A stretch of DNA of 5,659 bases from Aeromicrobium sp. (lineage in GTDB: Bacteria; Actinomycetota; Actinomycetes; Propionibacteriales; Nocardioidaceae): assembly GCA_023254755.1 (NCBI GenBank), contig JALRKU010000236.1, positions 1 to 5,659 of the forward strand, read 5' to 3'. Below are positions 1 to 5,531 of this stretch, piece after piece (positions within the stretch are counted from its first letter, which is position 1; every line of letters begins with the position of its first letter). The position numbers and the translations under genes are program-made. The notes under the pieces were generated by a model. The model was not told where the DNA came from, searched no databases, and saw only the letters and a program-made list of their open reading frames with translations.

Positions 1-170
1 GTGCCCGACTTCGCCGGCAGCAGGCCCACCGCTGCGCGCAGCAGTGTGGTCTTGCCGGCGCCGTTGTGGCCCATGACGGCGACGGCGCCACCGGTGGGGA
101 CGACCAGGTCCGTGTCCCAGATGACGGTCGAGCGACCGTACCCGGTGCTCACACCCTTCAGCTCAAGCAT
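1..170 (-). CDS. urtE: UrtE, urea ABC transporter ATP-binding protein (5' part only)
   Basis: This is the N-terminal 56 residues of the second ATPase of the urea importer; the gene runs off the window at position 1. The protein would sit on the cytoplasmic face of UrtB/UrtC and drive urea uptake by ATP hydrolysis. Visible features are an aromatic A-loop residue in the STGYGRS segment (Tyr11) and a complete Walker A motif, GHNGAGKTT, at residues 34-42. The signature, Walker B and H-loop lie outside the window. The ATG at 170-168 is chosen because GGAGGT lies 5 nt upstream (181-176) and because it overlaps the urtD stop by 8 nt (ATGCTTGA), which implies translational coupling. The urtE assignment rests on gene order after urtD together with the MLELKGVSTGYG start typical of UrtE/LivF ATPases. 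Taken alone, this fragment could only be called a LivF-type ATPase. Confidence 0.93.
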   Translation of the reverse strand, partial: MLELKGVSTGYGRSTVIWDTDLVVPTGGAVAVMGHNGAGKTTLLRAAVGLLPAKSG

Positions 171-924
171 CGTCGACCTCCACGTCTGCGGTTGCGGTGC
201 GTCCCAGGTAGACCTCCTGGACGCGCTCGTCGGCCTGCACCTGCTCGATCGAGCCCTCGGCCAGGACCTTGCCCGCGTGCAGCACGGTGACGACGTCGGC
301 GTAGGTCCGGACGAACTCCATGTCGTGCTCGATGACGATGATCGTCCGGTCGGGCGCGATGCGGCGCAGGAGCGCACCGGTCTCGGAGCGCTCCTCGGCG
401 CTCATGCCCGCCACGGTCTCGTCGAGGAACATCACCTTCGCGTCCTGGACGAGCAGCATGCCGATCTCCAGCCACTGCTTCTCGCCGTGCGCGAGGCGGC
501 CTGCCGGCAGGTCGGCGACCGACGTCAGACCGATCGTCTCGAGCGCGTCCTGGACGTACGACGGCACGCCCTTGCGGGCCCGACCCATGCGCCAGGCCGA
601 GCGGTGGACGCCGCCGGCGATGTCGAGGTTCTGCAGGACCGTGAGCTCCTCGAAGACGGTCGCGGTCTGGAAGGTCCGCCCCACGCCGGCGCGGACGATC
701 TCGTGCGACTTCATCGTCAGCAGGTCGCGGCCGGCGTAGGTCGCGGTGCCCGTGCCCCGCACCAACCCGGTCAGTGCGTCGACCAGCGTGGTCTTGCCCG
801 CACCGTTCGGACCGATGAGGAAGTGGAGCCGGCCCTGCTCGAACGTCACGTCGACGTCCTGGTTGGCCTTGAAGCCGTCGAAGTCGACCGTGACCCCGGC
901 GACCACCAGCGTCGTGTCAGCCAT
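163..924 (-). CDS. urtD: UrtD, urea ABC transporter ATP-binding protein
   Basis: A 253-residue cytoplasmic ATPase of the LivG type that partners UrtE in powering urea uptake; the length is normal for UrtD. Motifs in order: Walker A GPNGAGKTT (residues 38-46), Q-loop Gln86 in GRTFQTATVF, signature LAHGEKQ (144-150) followed by WLEIGMLL, Walker B VMFLDE (164-169), and H-loop His200 in VIEHDM. The signature plus WLEIGM and VAGM after Walker B are characteristic of UrtD rather than generic LivG. One oddity is that the residue after the catalytic Glu169 is Thr (DET) where most ABC ATPases have Pro (DEP); all catalytic residues are kept, so activity is expected. The ATG start has an excellent ribosome binding site, GGAGGTGA at 938-931, 6 nt upstream. 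It overlaps the urtC stop by 8 nt (ATGGCTGA) and is itself overlapped by urtE. Confidence 0.97.
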   Translation of the reverse strand: MADTTLVVAGVTVDFDGFKANQDVDVTFEQGRLHFLIGPNGAGKTTLVDALTGLVRGTGTATYAGRDLLTMKSHEIVRAGVGRTFQTATVFEELTVLQNLDIAGGVHRSAWRMGRARKGVPSYVQDALETIGLTSVADLPAGRLAHGEKQWLEIGMLLVQDAKVMFLDETVAGMSAEERSETGALLRRIAPDRTIIVIEHDMEFVRTYADVVTVLHAGKVLAEGSIEQVQADERVQEVYLGRTATADVEVDDA

Positions 925-2038
925 GGACCTTCACCTCCGTGGGGGGCTCGGTGACCGTCAGGCCGCGCAGCTCGGTGGTCTGCCGCGCGACGTCCTTGCG
1001 GAACCGCTTCAGCACGGAGGACAGGCCGCCGGGGATCAGCAGGATCACGACCACGAACAGGGCGCCCTGGAAGTAGGTCCACTCGTTGGGGAACCGCTCC
1101 GAGAGCGTCGACTGGCCGTAGCCGACCGCGAGCGCACCGAGCGCCGGCCCGAACAGCCCGGCCCGACCGCCCAGTGCGACGCCCGCGATGAACAGGATCG
1201 AGGCGGCGGCGTCGACGTCGGACGGCGAGATGATGCCGGCGATGGGGGCGAACATGGCGCCGCCCACGCTGGCCATCACCGCGGCGATCACGAACGCGAT
1301 CAGCTTGATGTTGGCCGGGTCGTGACCCAGGAAGCGGACCCGCTCCTCGGCGTCGCGGGTGGCCACGAGCAGCTCACCGAAGCGGCTGCGGTTGATCTGC
1401 CACACGATGACCAGGCACACGATCAGCAGGCCCGCGGCGATGAGGTAGACCATCTTCTTGTTGACCGGGTCGTAGAGGCTGTAGCCGAAGAACGACGGGA
1501 AGTTGTTCAGCCCGTTGAAGCCTCCGGTCTGCTTGATGGTCGCGATCAGCAGCGTCGCGAACACGACCGCCAGGGCCTGGGTGAGGATCGCGAAGTAGGC
1601 GCCCTTGACGCGTCGCTTGAAGATCGCGAATCCCAGCAGCCCGGCGACCAGCGCGGGGACCAGGATGATCGCCGCGATCGTGATGACGGGGCTGCGGAAC
1701 GGCTCCCACCACCACGGCATGCTGCCGTCGCCGTAGAGCTGCATGAAGTCGGGCACCTGGCCGGGACCGGCCGCCTCGAGCTTGAGGTGCATCGCCATGG
1801 CGTAGCCGCCGATGCCGAAGAACACGCCCTGGCCCATGACGAGCATGCCGCCGCGTCCCCAGGCCAGACCGATGCCGACGGCCACGATGGCCCAGCAGCA
1901 GTACTTGCCGAGGTTGTTCAGCCGGAACGGGCTGAGCATCGCCGGGGCGATGACCAGCAGGGCCAGCGCCAGGAGCGCGATGCCGAGCAGCGGCAGCCAG
2001 GGCTTGATCCTGGACGCTGCGGAAGTGCTGGTGCTCAT
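917..2038 (-). CDS. urtC: UrtC, urea ABC transporter permease
   Basis: A 373-residue inner-membrane permease of the LivM class that forms the urea channel with UrtB. Hydrophobic stretches fall at about residues 14-36, 46-62, 66-84, 116-140, 148-168, 196-214, 245-270, 279-308 and 322-340. UrtC-type landmarks are GQGVFFGIGGYAMAMHLKL (69-87), PDFM (96-99), GAYFAILTQAL (146-156) and GGFNGLNNF (172-180). The segment RFGELLVATRDAEERVRFLG (219-238) matches the cytoplasmic coupling loop that contacts the ATPases in this family. VALGGRAGLFGPALGA (287-302) is the conserved late-membrane signature, with Ala-Gly where many homologues have Arg-Gly-Thr. A charged C-terminal tail of about 30 residues follows the last helix. 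The ATG has GAGGGGG at 2050-2044, 5 nt upstream, and shares ATGA with the urtB stop, so translation is probably coupled. Confidence 0.96.
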   Translation of the reverse strand: MSTSTSAASRIKPWLPLLGIALLALALLVIAPAMLSPFRLNNLGKYCCWAIVAVGIGLAWGRGGMLVMGQGVFFGIGGYAMAMHLKLEAAGPGQVPDFMQLYGDGSMPWWWEPFRSPVITIAAIILVPALVAGLLGFAIFKRRVKGAYFAILTQALAVVFATLLIATIKQTGGFNGLNNFPSFFGYSLYDPVNKKMVYLIAAGLLIVCLVIVWQINRSRFGELLVATRDAEERVRFLGHDPANIKLIAFVIAAVMASVGGAMFAPIAGIISPSDVDAAASILFIAGVALGGRAGLFGPALGALAVGYGQSTLSERFPNEWTYFQGALFVVVILLIPGGLSSVLKRFRKDVARQTTELRGLTVTEPPTEVKVHG

Positions 2039-2919
2039 GCGAGCCCCCTCGTGCGGACGGTGAACAGGCCTTGCGGCTTGACCTGCAGGAAGATCACGAC
2101 CAGCGCGAAGACCAGGACCTGGGCCATGCTGCCGCTGAACCAGGAGGTCAGGTACTGGGTGAGGATGCCGACCGCGAACGCCGCGATCACCGTGCCCTTG
2201 AGCTGTCCGAGACCGCCCGCCACGACGACCAGGAACGCCGGGATGATGTACGCGGTGCCGAGGGTTGGGAACGTGCCCGAGATGAGGGCGACCGCGACGC
2301 CTCCGACGCCGGCGAGGCCCGAGCCGATGAAGAAGGTCATCCGGTCGACCCGCTTGGTGGAGATGCCGAGCGTCTCGGCGAGGTCGCGGTTCTGGACCGT
2401 GGCGCGGATCTGCCGGCCGAACGAGGTGTACTTCAGCACCGCGGCCAGCGCACCGAGCGCGAGAAGGGCGAGCACGATGGTGAACAGGCCACGGTAGGGC
2501 CAGTTGTAGCCGAAGACGCCGATGCTGCCGTCGAGCCAGCCGGGTGAGCTCACCGGGTCGCCCTGGGCGCCGAACACGTCCTTGGCCGCCTGCTGGAGGA
2601 TCAGGCCGACCCCGACGGTGACCAGGAGCGTGTCGAGGGGTCGGTGGTACATGCGCGAGATGATGAAGAGCTCGAGCAGGAGCCCGAGCATCCCGGCGAC
2701 GACGAACGCGACGGGCAGCGCGACCAGGATCGAGACGTCGGCGTTGCCGATGACCTGCTGGGTCAGGTACGCGGCGTAGGCGCCGGCCATGAGGAACTCG
2801 CCGTGGGCCATGTTGATGACCCCCATCTGGCCGAACGTGAGCGCCAGCCCCAGGGCGGCGATCAGCAGGATCGCCCCTGTCGCTGCCCCGGTCAGCAGCG
2901 GGGTGGTGAGGGAATCCAT
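2035..2919 (-). CDS. urtB: UrtB, urea ABC transporter permease
   Basis: A 294-residue permease of the LivH class, partner of UrtC in the membrane channel. It lacks the long N-terminal extension found in some proteobacterial and cyanobacterial UrtB proteins, giving a compact permease-only form. Landmarks are GLALTFGQMGVINMAHGEFL (23-42) followed by MAGAYAAY, RPLDTLLVTVGVGLILQQ (93-110), the coupling-loop region FGRQIRATVQNRDLAETLGI (167-186), and VVAGGLGQLKGTVIAA (232-247), the usual glycine-rich LivH/UrtB signature. Hydrophobic segments lie at about 8-30, 34-54, 62-88, 95-112, 144-163, 193-215, 223-238, 242-260 and 264-282. The ATG is preceded by GGAGA at 2928-2924, about 4-5 nt away. It lies 93 nt downstream of urtA with a strong stem-loop between them, and overlaps urtC by 4 nt. 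The urea assignment comes mainly from UrtA and gene order; the fold alone says LivH family. Confidence 0.95.
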   Translation of the reverse strand: MDSLTTPLLTGAATGAILLIAALGLALTFGQMGVINMAHGEFLMAGAYAAYLTQQVIGNADVSILVALPVAFVVAGMLGLLLELFIISRMYHRPLDTLLVTVGVGLILQQAAKDVFGAQGDPVSSPGWLDGSIGVFGYNWPYRGLFTIVLALLALGALAAVLKYTSFGRQIRATVQNRDLAETLGISTKRVDRMTFFIGSGLAGVGGVAVALISGTFPTLGTAYIIPAFLVVVAGGLGQLKGTVIAAFAVGILTQYLTSWFSGSMAQVLVFALVVIFLQVKPQGLFTVRTRGLA

Positions 2920-2943
2920 CGGTTCTCCGATCGACGGGTGGAC

Positions 2944-2973
2944 CCGGGGGCCCCGCGGTGGCGGGGCCCCCGG
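2944..2973 (-). terminator. GC-rich intercistronic stem-loop between urtA and urtB
   Basis: Positions 2944-2956 and 2961-2973 are perfect reverse complements (13 bp, all G/C), separated by a 4-nt loop. In the minus-strand transcript the hairpin falls 40 nt after the urtA stop and about 25 nt before the urtB start. No U-run follows, so a full intrinsic terminator is unlikely. Partial termination, or a 3'-end stabiliser for a separate urtA mRNA, fits better. The structure is seen directly; its function is inferred. Confidence 0.75.
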
Positions 2974-3012
2974 TACTGCGACTTCAGCGGACGGGGGAGA
3001 CGCAGCTCCCGG

Positions 3013-4254
3013 TCACTCCGCCGACGGGTTCCACCAGGAGTAGCCCTTGAGGAACGGGTCGGGCTCGATCGGCTCGTCGGACGACCAGACGACGTCGAAC
3101 TGGTTGTCGGCGTTGATCTGTCCGATCAGGCCCGTCTTGGCGATGTGGTGGTTGTCGCCGTCGACCGTCACGGTGCCCTCGGGGGCGTCGAACGTGACGC
3201 CGTCCGAGACCTTGTTGATCGCGTCGACGTCGAACGACTCGGCCTTCTCGACCATCGCCTTGTACAGGTACAGCGAGGTGTAGGCCGCCTCCATCGGGTC
3301 GGACGTGGGCCGGTCCTTGCCGTACTTGTCCTGGAACGCCTTGATGAAGGTGTCGTTCTCCGGGCTCTTGACCGACTGGAAGTAGTTCCAGGCGGCGAAC
3401 TGGCCGGTGACGTCCTTGCCCATGGCGGGCGCCTCCTCCTCCGCGATGGACACGGAGATGATCGGCGACGTCTTCGGGCTCAGGCCCTGCTCGTAGTAGG
3501 CCTTGATGAAGCCGACGTTCGACGAGCCGTTGATCGTGTTGAACACGAAGTCGGGCTTGGCCTGGACGATCTTGGCGACCTGCGTGCTCCAGTCGTCCTT
3601 GTCGAGCGGGACGTACTCCTCGCCGACGATCTTGATCCCGAGCTCCTTGGCGTACTGCTTGATGATCTTGTTCGCGGTGCGCGGGAAGACGTAGTCCGAG
3701 CCCGCGAGGAACAGGGTCTTGACGCCCTTGCTCTTGAGGAAGTCCATCGCGGGGATGATCTGCTGGTTGGTCGTGGCGCCGGTGTAGTAGATGTTCTTCG
3801 ACGCCTCGAGGCCCTCGTACTGCACGGGGTAGAACAGCAGCCCGTTGTTGGCCTCGACGACCGGCAGCATCGCCTTGCGCGACGCCGAGGTCCATCCGCC
3901 GAACGTGGCGGCGACGCAGTCGCTCGTGATGAGCTTGCCGATCTTCTCGGCGAAGAGCGCCGGGTCGGACGCGCCGTCCTCCTCGACGATCTTGATCTGC
4001 TTGCCCAGGATGCCGCCGTCGGCGTTGATCTCCTCGGCGGCGAGCGTGAGCGAGTCACGGACGGTCTGCTCGGAGATGGCCATGGCGCCGGAGGTCGAGT
4101 TCAAGAATCCGAGCTTCACGGTGTCGCCCGAGGTGTCGACGCAGCTCTTGGCCGAGCCGGCCTCGTCCGATGACGAGCCGCACGCCGTGAGGGCGAGCGC
4201 GGCGGTCAGGACCGCCGCGGTGCCGGCGAGGAGCCGGCGACGTGAGTTCCTCAC
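3013..4254 (-). CDS. urtA: UrtA, urea-binding lipoprotein of the ABC importer
   Basis: A 413-residue extracellular substrate-binding protein that captures urea and delivers it to UrtBC. The N-terminus is a lipoprotein signal: basic MRNSRRRLL, hydrophobic stretch 8-21, lipobox LTAC (22-25) with lipidated Cys25, then a Ser/Gly/Asp-rich linker. SRRRLL also resembles a twin-arginine motif. UrtA-specific segments include LNSTSGAMAISEQTVRDSL (51-69), GGWTSASRKAMLPVVE (119-134), NGLLFYPVQYEGLEASKN (137-154), NIYYTGATTNQQ (154-165), the DPMEAAYTSLYLYKAMVEKA stretch, and near the C-terminus APEGTVTVDGDNHHIAKTG. These separate it from branched-chain amino-acid binding proteins of the LivJ type. The mature part has two further cysteines (38, 113) that might form a disulphide. 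The start is GTG at 4254-4252 because it leads straight into the signal peptide and has AAAGGGA (4268-4262) 7 nt upstream. Confidence 0.97.
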   Translation of the reverse strand: MRNSRRRLLAGTAAVLTAALALTACGSSSDEAGSAKSCVDTSGDTVKLGFLNSTSGAMAISEQTVRDSLTLAAEEINADGGILGKQIKIVEEDGASDPALFAEKIGKLITSDCVAATFGGWTSASRKAMLPVVEANNGLLFYPVQYEGLEASKNIYYTGATTNQQIIPAMDFLKSKGVKTLFLAGSDYVFPRTANKIIKQYAKELGIKIVGEEYVPLDKDDWSTQVAKIVQAKPDFVFNTINGSSNVGFIKAYYEQGLSPKTSPIISVSIAEEEAPAMGKDVTGQFAAWNYFQSVKSPENDTFIKAFQDKYGKDRPTSDPMEAAYTSLYLYKAMVEKAESFDVDAINKVSDGVTFDAPEGTVTVDGDNHHIAKTGLIGQINADNQFDVVWSSDEPIEPDPFLKGYSWWNPSAE

Positions 4255-4261
4255 AAGTGTT

Positions 4262-4268
4262 CCCTTTC
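4262..4268 (-). promoter_or_regulatory. Ribosome binding site of urtA
   Basis: The minus strand reads AAAGGGA, then a 7-nt AT-leaning spacer, then GTG at 4254. The match to the anti-Shine-Dalgarno sequence is moderate. It supports the GTG start that begins the lipoprotein signal peptide. Confidence 0.6.
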
Positions 4269-4306
4269 GATCAGGTGGGGGGCTGACGACGGTGCGCAGC
4301 CTGATG

Positions 4307-4366
4307 CGAGGACGCTATGGAGCGCATCGCTCATTTACTTTCATTTGGTATTAAATGTTCGTTAAC
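4307..4366 (-). promoter_or_regulatory. Putative urtA promoter and operator region
   Basis: This is an AT-rich island (about 4331-4365) in otherwise very GC-rich DNA, lying between the PDGLE-domain gene and urtA and overlapping the last codon of the former. On the minus strand, TAGCGT at 4317-4312 fits the TAnnnT -10 pattern and would give a leader of roughly 50 nt. Upstream lie GAGCG-n3-CGCTC (4332-4320), the decamer CCAAATGAAA (4348-4339), a palindrome CATTT-n6-AAATG (4357-4342) and GTTAAC (4366-4361). No convincing -35 box is visible. Several elements recur upstream of cbiM. Nitrogen control would be expected for a urea importer, but I cannot match these sites to a known regulator consensus. 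Confidence 0.55.
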
Positions 4367-4664
4367 GCCTCGCCGCCGTGGTGCCGCGGCGGCGCACCAC
4401 GAGACGCATCAGGGCGAAGCAGGTCACGCAGCCGATGACGCCGGCGAGCGCGCCGGACAGCTGGTCGGCTCCGAGACCCCGCACGGCGTAGCCCGCGAGC
4501 GGGCCGTCGTGGAGCAGGCTCCCGGTGTCCTCGGTGCCGGCGAATCCGTGCAGCTGCGACACGAACGTCAGCCCGTCGGGCGAGCCGGACGCCGCGAGGC
4601 TCAGCGCCCCGGCCACGAGCAGGGTGACCACGCTCGCCGCCAGCGTGAAGGCGCGGGTGCTCAT
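4362..4664 (-). CDS. PDGLE-domain membrane protein (NikN/CbiN-like small component of metal ECF importer)
   Basis: A 100-residue protein with two predicted membrane helices (about 7-25 and 68-88) and an extracytoplasmic loop between them containing SPDGLTFVSQ (28-37), a variant of the PDGLE motif (Thr in place of Glu). After it come DGPLAGYAVRGLG (53-65) and GALAGVIG (71-78), as in PDGLE-domain proteins that accompany or are fused to CbiM/NikM. Such subunits are thought to help load metal into the M component. The C-terminus is basic (RRRGTTAARR). The ATG overlaps the cbiM stop by 4 nt (ATGA), so the two are translationally coupled; its ribosome binding site is weak (GAGGC). The role as nickel or cobalt accessory subunit is inferred from the motif and position. 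No CbiQ or CbiO gene follows; the next gene is urtA. Confidence 0.85.
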   Translation of the reverse strand: MSTRAFTLAASVVTLLVAGALSLAASGSPDGLTFVSQLHGFAGTEDTGSLLHDGPLAGYAVRGLGADQLSGALAGVIGCVTCFALMRLVVRRRGTTAARR

Positions 4665-5326
4665 CGGGCTGCGGCCTCGCGAGCGACGGGGCGACCGGGC
4701 AGGGCGGCGTCTCGACGAGTCGCCAGCACGAGCGCGACGACGACCGCGGTGACGATCCCCTCGCCGACGCCGATGAGGGAGTGCCACCTGATCATCGAGG
4801 CCGCCAGGTCGTCGAGCGGCACGTCGACGTGACCGCCGGCGGCGTACAGCCCGGTGAAGGTCACGGCCGACGCGACGACCGAGGCGAGCGCGCCGAGACC
4901 GGCACCGATCGCCACGGCGGCGTCGGACCGGGCGAACCGCAGGACCGCGCGGTGCACCGCCCAGCCGACCCAGACGCCGACGAGCGCCATCAGGACGACG
5001 TTGGTGCCCAGGGCCGTGATGCCACCGTCGGCGAACACCACCGCCTGCACCAGCAGCACCGCGGAGAGGCACAGCGTGGCCGTGGCGGGACCGACGAGCA
5101 CCGCGGCGAGAGCGCCGCCCATCACGTGGCCGCTGATCCCGGCCGCGATCGGGACGTTGACCATCTGGGCCGCGAACACGAACGACGTCACGAGGGCGGC
5201 CATCGGCACGCCGTCGTCGCCCAGCTCGCGCCTCGACGCCCGGTGGGCGAGGGCCACCCCCGCGACCGCGACGGCGCCGGTGACGGCACAGGTCGGGCTG
5301 GACAGGAATCCGTCGGGAACGTGCAT
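4661..5326 (-). CDS. cbiM: CbiM/NikM-type metal-binding S component of an ECF nickel/cobalt importer
   Basis: A 221-residue inner-membrane protein that binds Ni2+ or Co2+ for uptake. It begins MHVPDGFLS; in the family the extreme N-terminal Met-His (His2) takes part in metal coordination, so the exact start matters. The second expected ligand, His67, is in NVPIAAGISGHVMGGALAAV (57-76). Other family hallmarks are FVFAAQM (49-55), LLVQAVVFADGGITALGTNV (91-110) and WHSLIGVGEGIVTA (181-194), with about six hydrophobic segments overall. The ATG at 5326-5324 is preferred over an in-frame TTG four codons upstream because the TTG overlaps the GGAGGA ribosome binding site and would bury His2. The gene overlaps the PDGLE-domain gene by 4 nt. 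Substrate cannot be read from sequence; nickel is favoured because the neighbouring operon imports urea, whose breakdown by urease requires nickel. Confidence 0.93.
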   Translation of the reverse strand: MHVPDGFLSSPTCAVTGAVAVAGVALAHRASRRELGDDGVPMAALVTSFVFAAQMVNVPIAAGISGHVMGGALAAVLVGPATATLCLSAVLLVQAVVFADGGITALGTNVVLMALVGVWVGWAVHRAVLRFARSDAAVAIGAGLGALASVVASAVTFTGLYAAGGHVDVPLDDLAASMIRWHSLIGVGEGIVTAVVVALVLATRRDAALPGRPVAREAAAR

Positions 5327-5330
5327 CGGG

Positions 5331-5336
5331 TCCTCC
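5331..5336 (-). promoter_or_regulatory. Ribosome binding site that fixes the cbiM start
   Basis: The minus strand reads GGAGGA followed by CCCG and ATG. This strong site sits 4-5 nt from the ATG at 5326 and overlaps an in-frame TTG at 5338-5336. It therefore rules out that longer start and gives the MHVPDG N-terminus required for metal binding in the family. Confidence 0.85.
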
Positions 5337-5338
5337 AA

Positions 5339-5361
5339 GGAACGGCCTCGGAGGGCGTTCC
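5339..5361 (-). promoter_or_regulatory. Inverted repeat / leader hairpin immediately upstream of the cbiM ribosome binding site
   Basis: GGAACG at 5361-5356 (minus strand) pairs with CGTTCC at 5344-5339. Inside, CCT and AGG pair around a 3-nt loop, with one C-C mismatch between the two stems. The structure ends 2 nt before the GGAGGA site. It could affect ribosome access, or the DNA could be a protein-binding palindrome. It is too short for any known metal or cobalamin riboswitch. Confidence 0.45.
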
Positions 5362-5371
5362 CCGAGTGCCC

Positions 5372-5444
5372 CGACGACGCTACGGACGGCGCGTTTCGCT
5401 CACAGGTTCCCGTCGTTACATATTGATTTCATTTGGAAGTAACG
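5372..5444 (-). promoter_or_regulatory. Putative cbiM promoter and operator region
   Basis: An AT-rich stretch at about 5413-5446 contains a wide inverted repeat, CGTTAC (5414-5419) and GTAACG (5439-5444), with 19 nt between the arms. Inside is the decamer TTTCATTTGG (5427-5436, plus strand), also present upstream of urtA. Nearer the gene on the minus strand come GAGCG-n3-CGCGC (5401-5389) and TAGCGT (5382-5377), a possible -10 element that would give a leader of about 45 nt. No good -35 hexamer is seen. The layout parallels that upstream of urtA. Confidence 0.5.
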
Positions 5445-5458
5445 AAGGACCGAGCGGT

Positions 5459-5494
5459 GCCACCCTCGAGACGGACGCGTCCTGTGCAGGTGGC
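5459..5494 (-). terminator. Possible terminator hairpin downstream of acs
   Basis: GCCACC at 5494-5489 (minus strand) can pair with GGTGGC at 5464-5459, enclosing a perfect 10-bp palindrome GGACGCGTCC at 5473-5482. It lies about 40 nt past the acs stop. There is no U-run, and the outer stem closes a long internal loop, so the call is weak. Confidence 0.3.
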
Positions 5495-5531
5495 GCCTTG
5501 GCTCGTCCGCGGGGGCCGATCCCTCGCGACG

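Noticed and set aside
1..2497. Long open frames on the plus strand at 1-954 and 746-2497
   Set aside because: They lie antisense to urtC, urtD and urtE, are rich in Arg, Asp, Gly and His in the manner of GC-shadow translations, and show no recognisable domain. The minus-strand genes have strong family motifs and ribosome binding sites.
2644..4173. Plus-strand open frame of 509 codons opposite urtA and urtB
   Set aside because: It is low-complexity, dominated by Val, Asp, Leu, Gly and Arg, and mirrors the codon bias of urtA. It is a shadow, not a gene.
5327..5338. Longer CbiM start at the in-frame TTG (MEDPMHVPDG)
   Set aside because: The TTG overlaps the GGAGGA ribosome binding site, and family members begin at Met-His with His2 as a metal ligand.
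5327..5400. Cobalamin riboswitch upstream of cbiM
   Set aside because: The likely leader is only about 45 nt, far too short, and I see no B12-box consensus. Only a small hairpin is present.
5414..5444. Canonical GlnR box upstream of cbiM
   Set aside because: The GTTAC and GTAAC arms look suggestive, but the partner half-sites at the expected 6-nt spacing do not match the GAAAC-type consensus. It is kept only as an uncharacterised inverted repeat.
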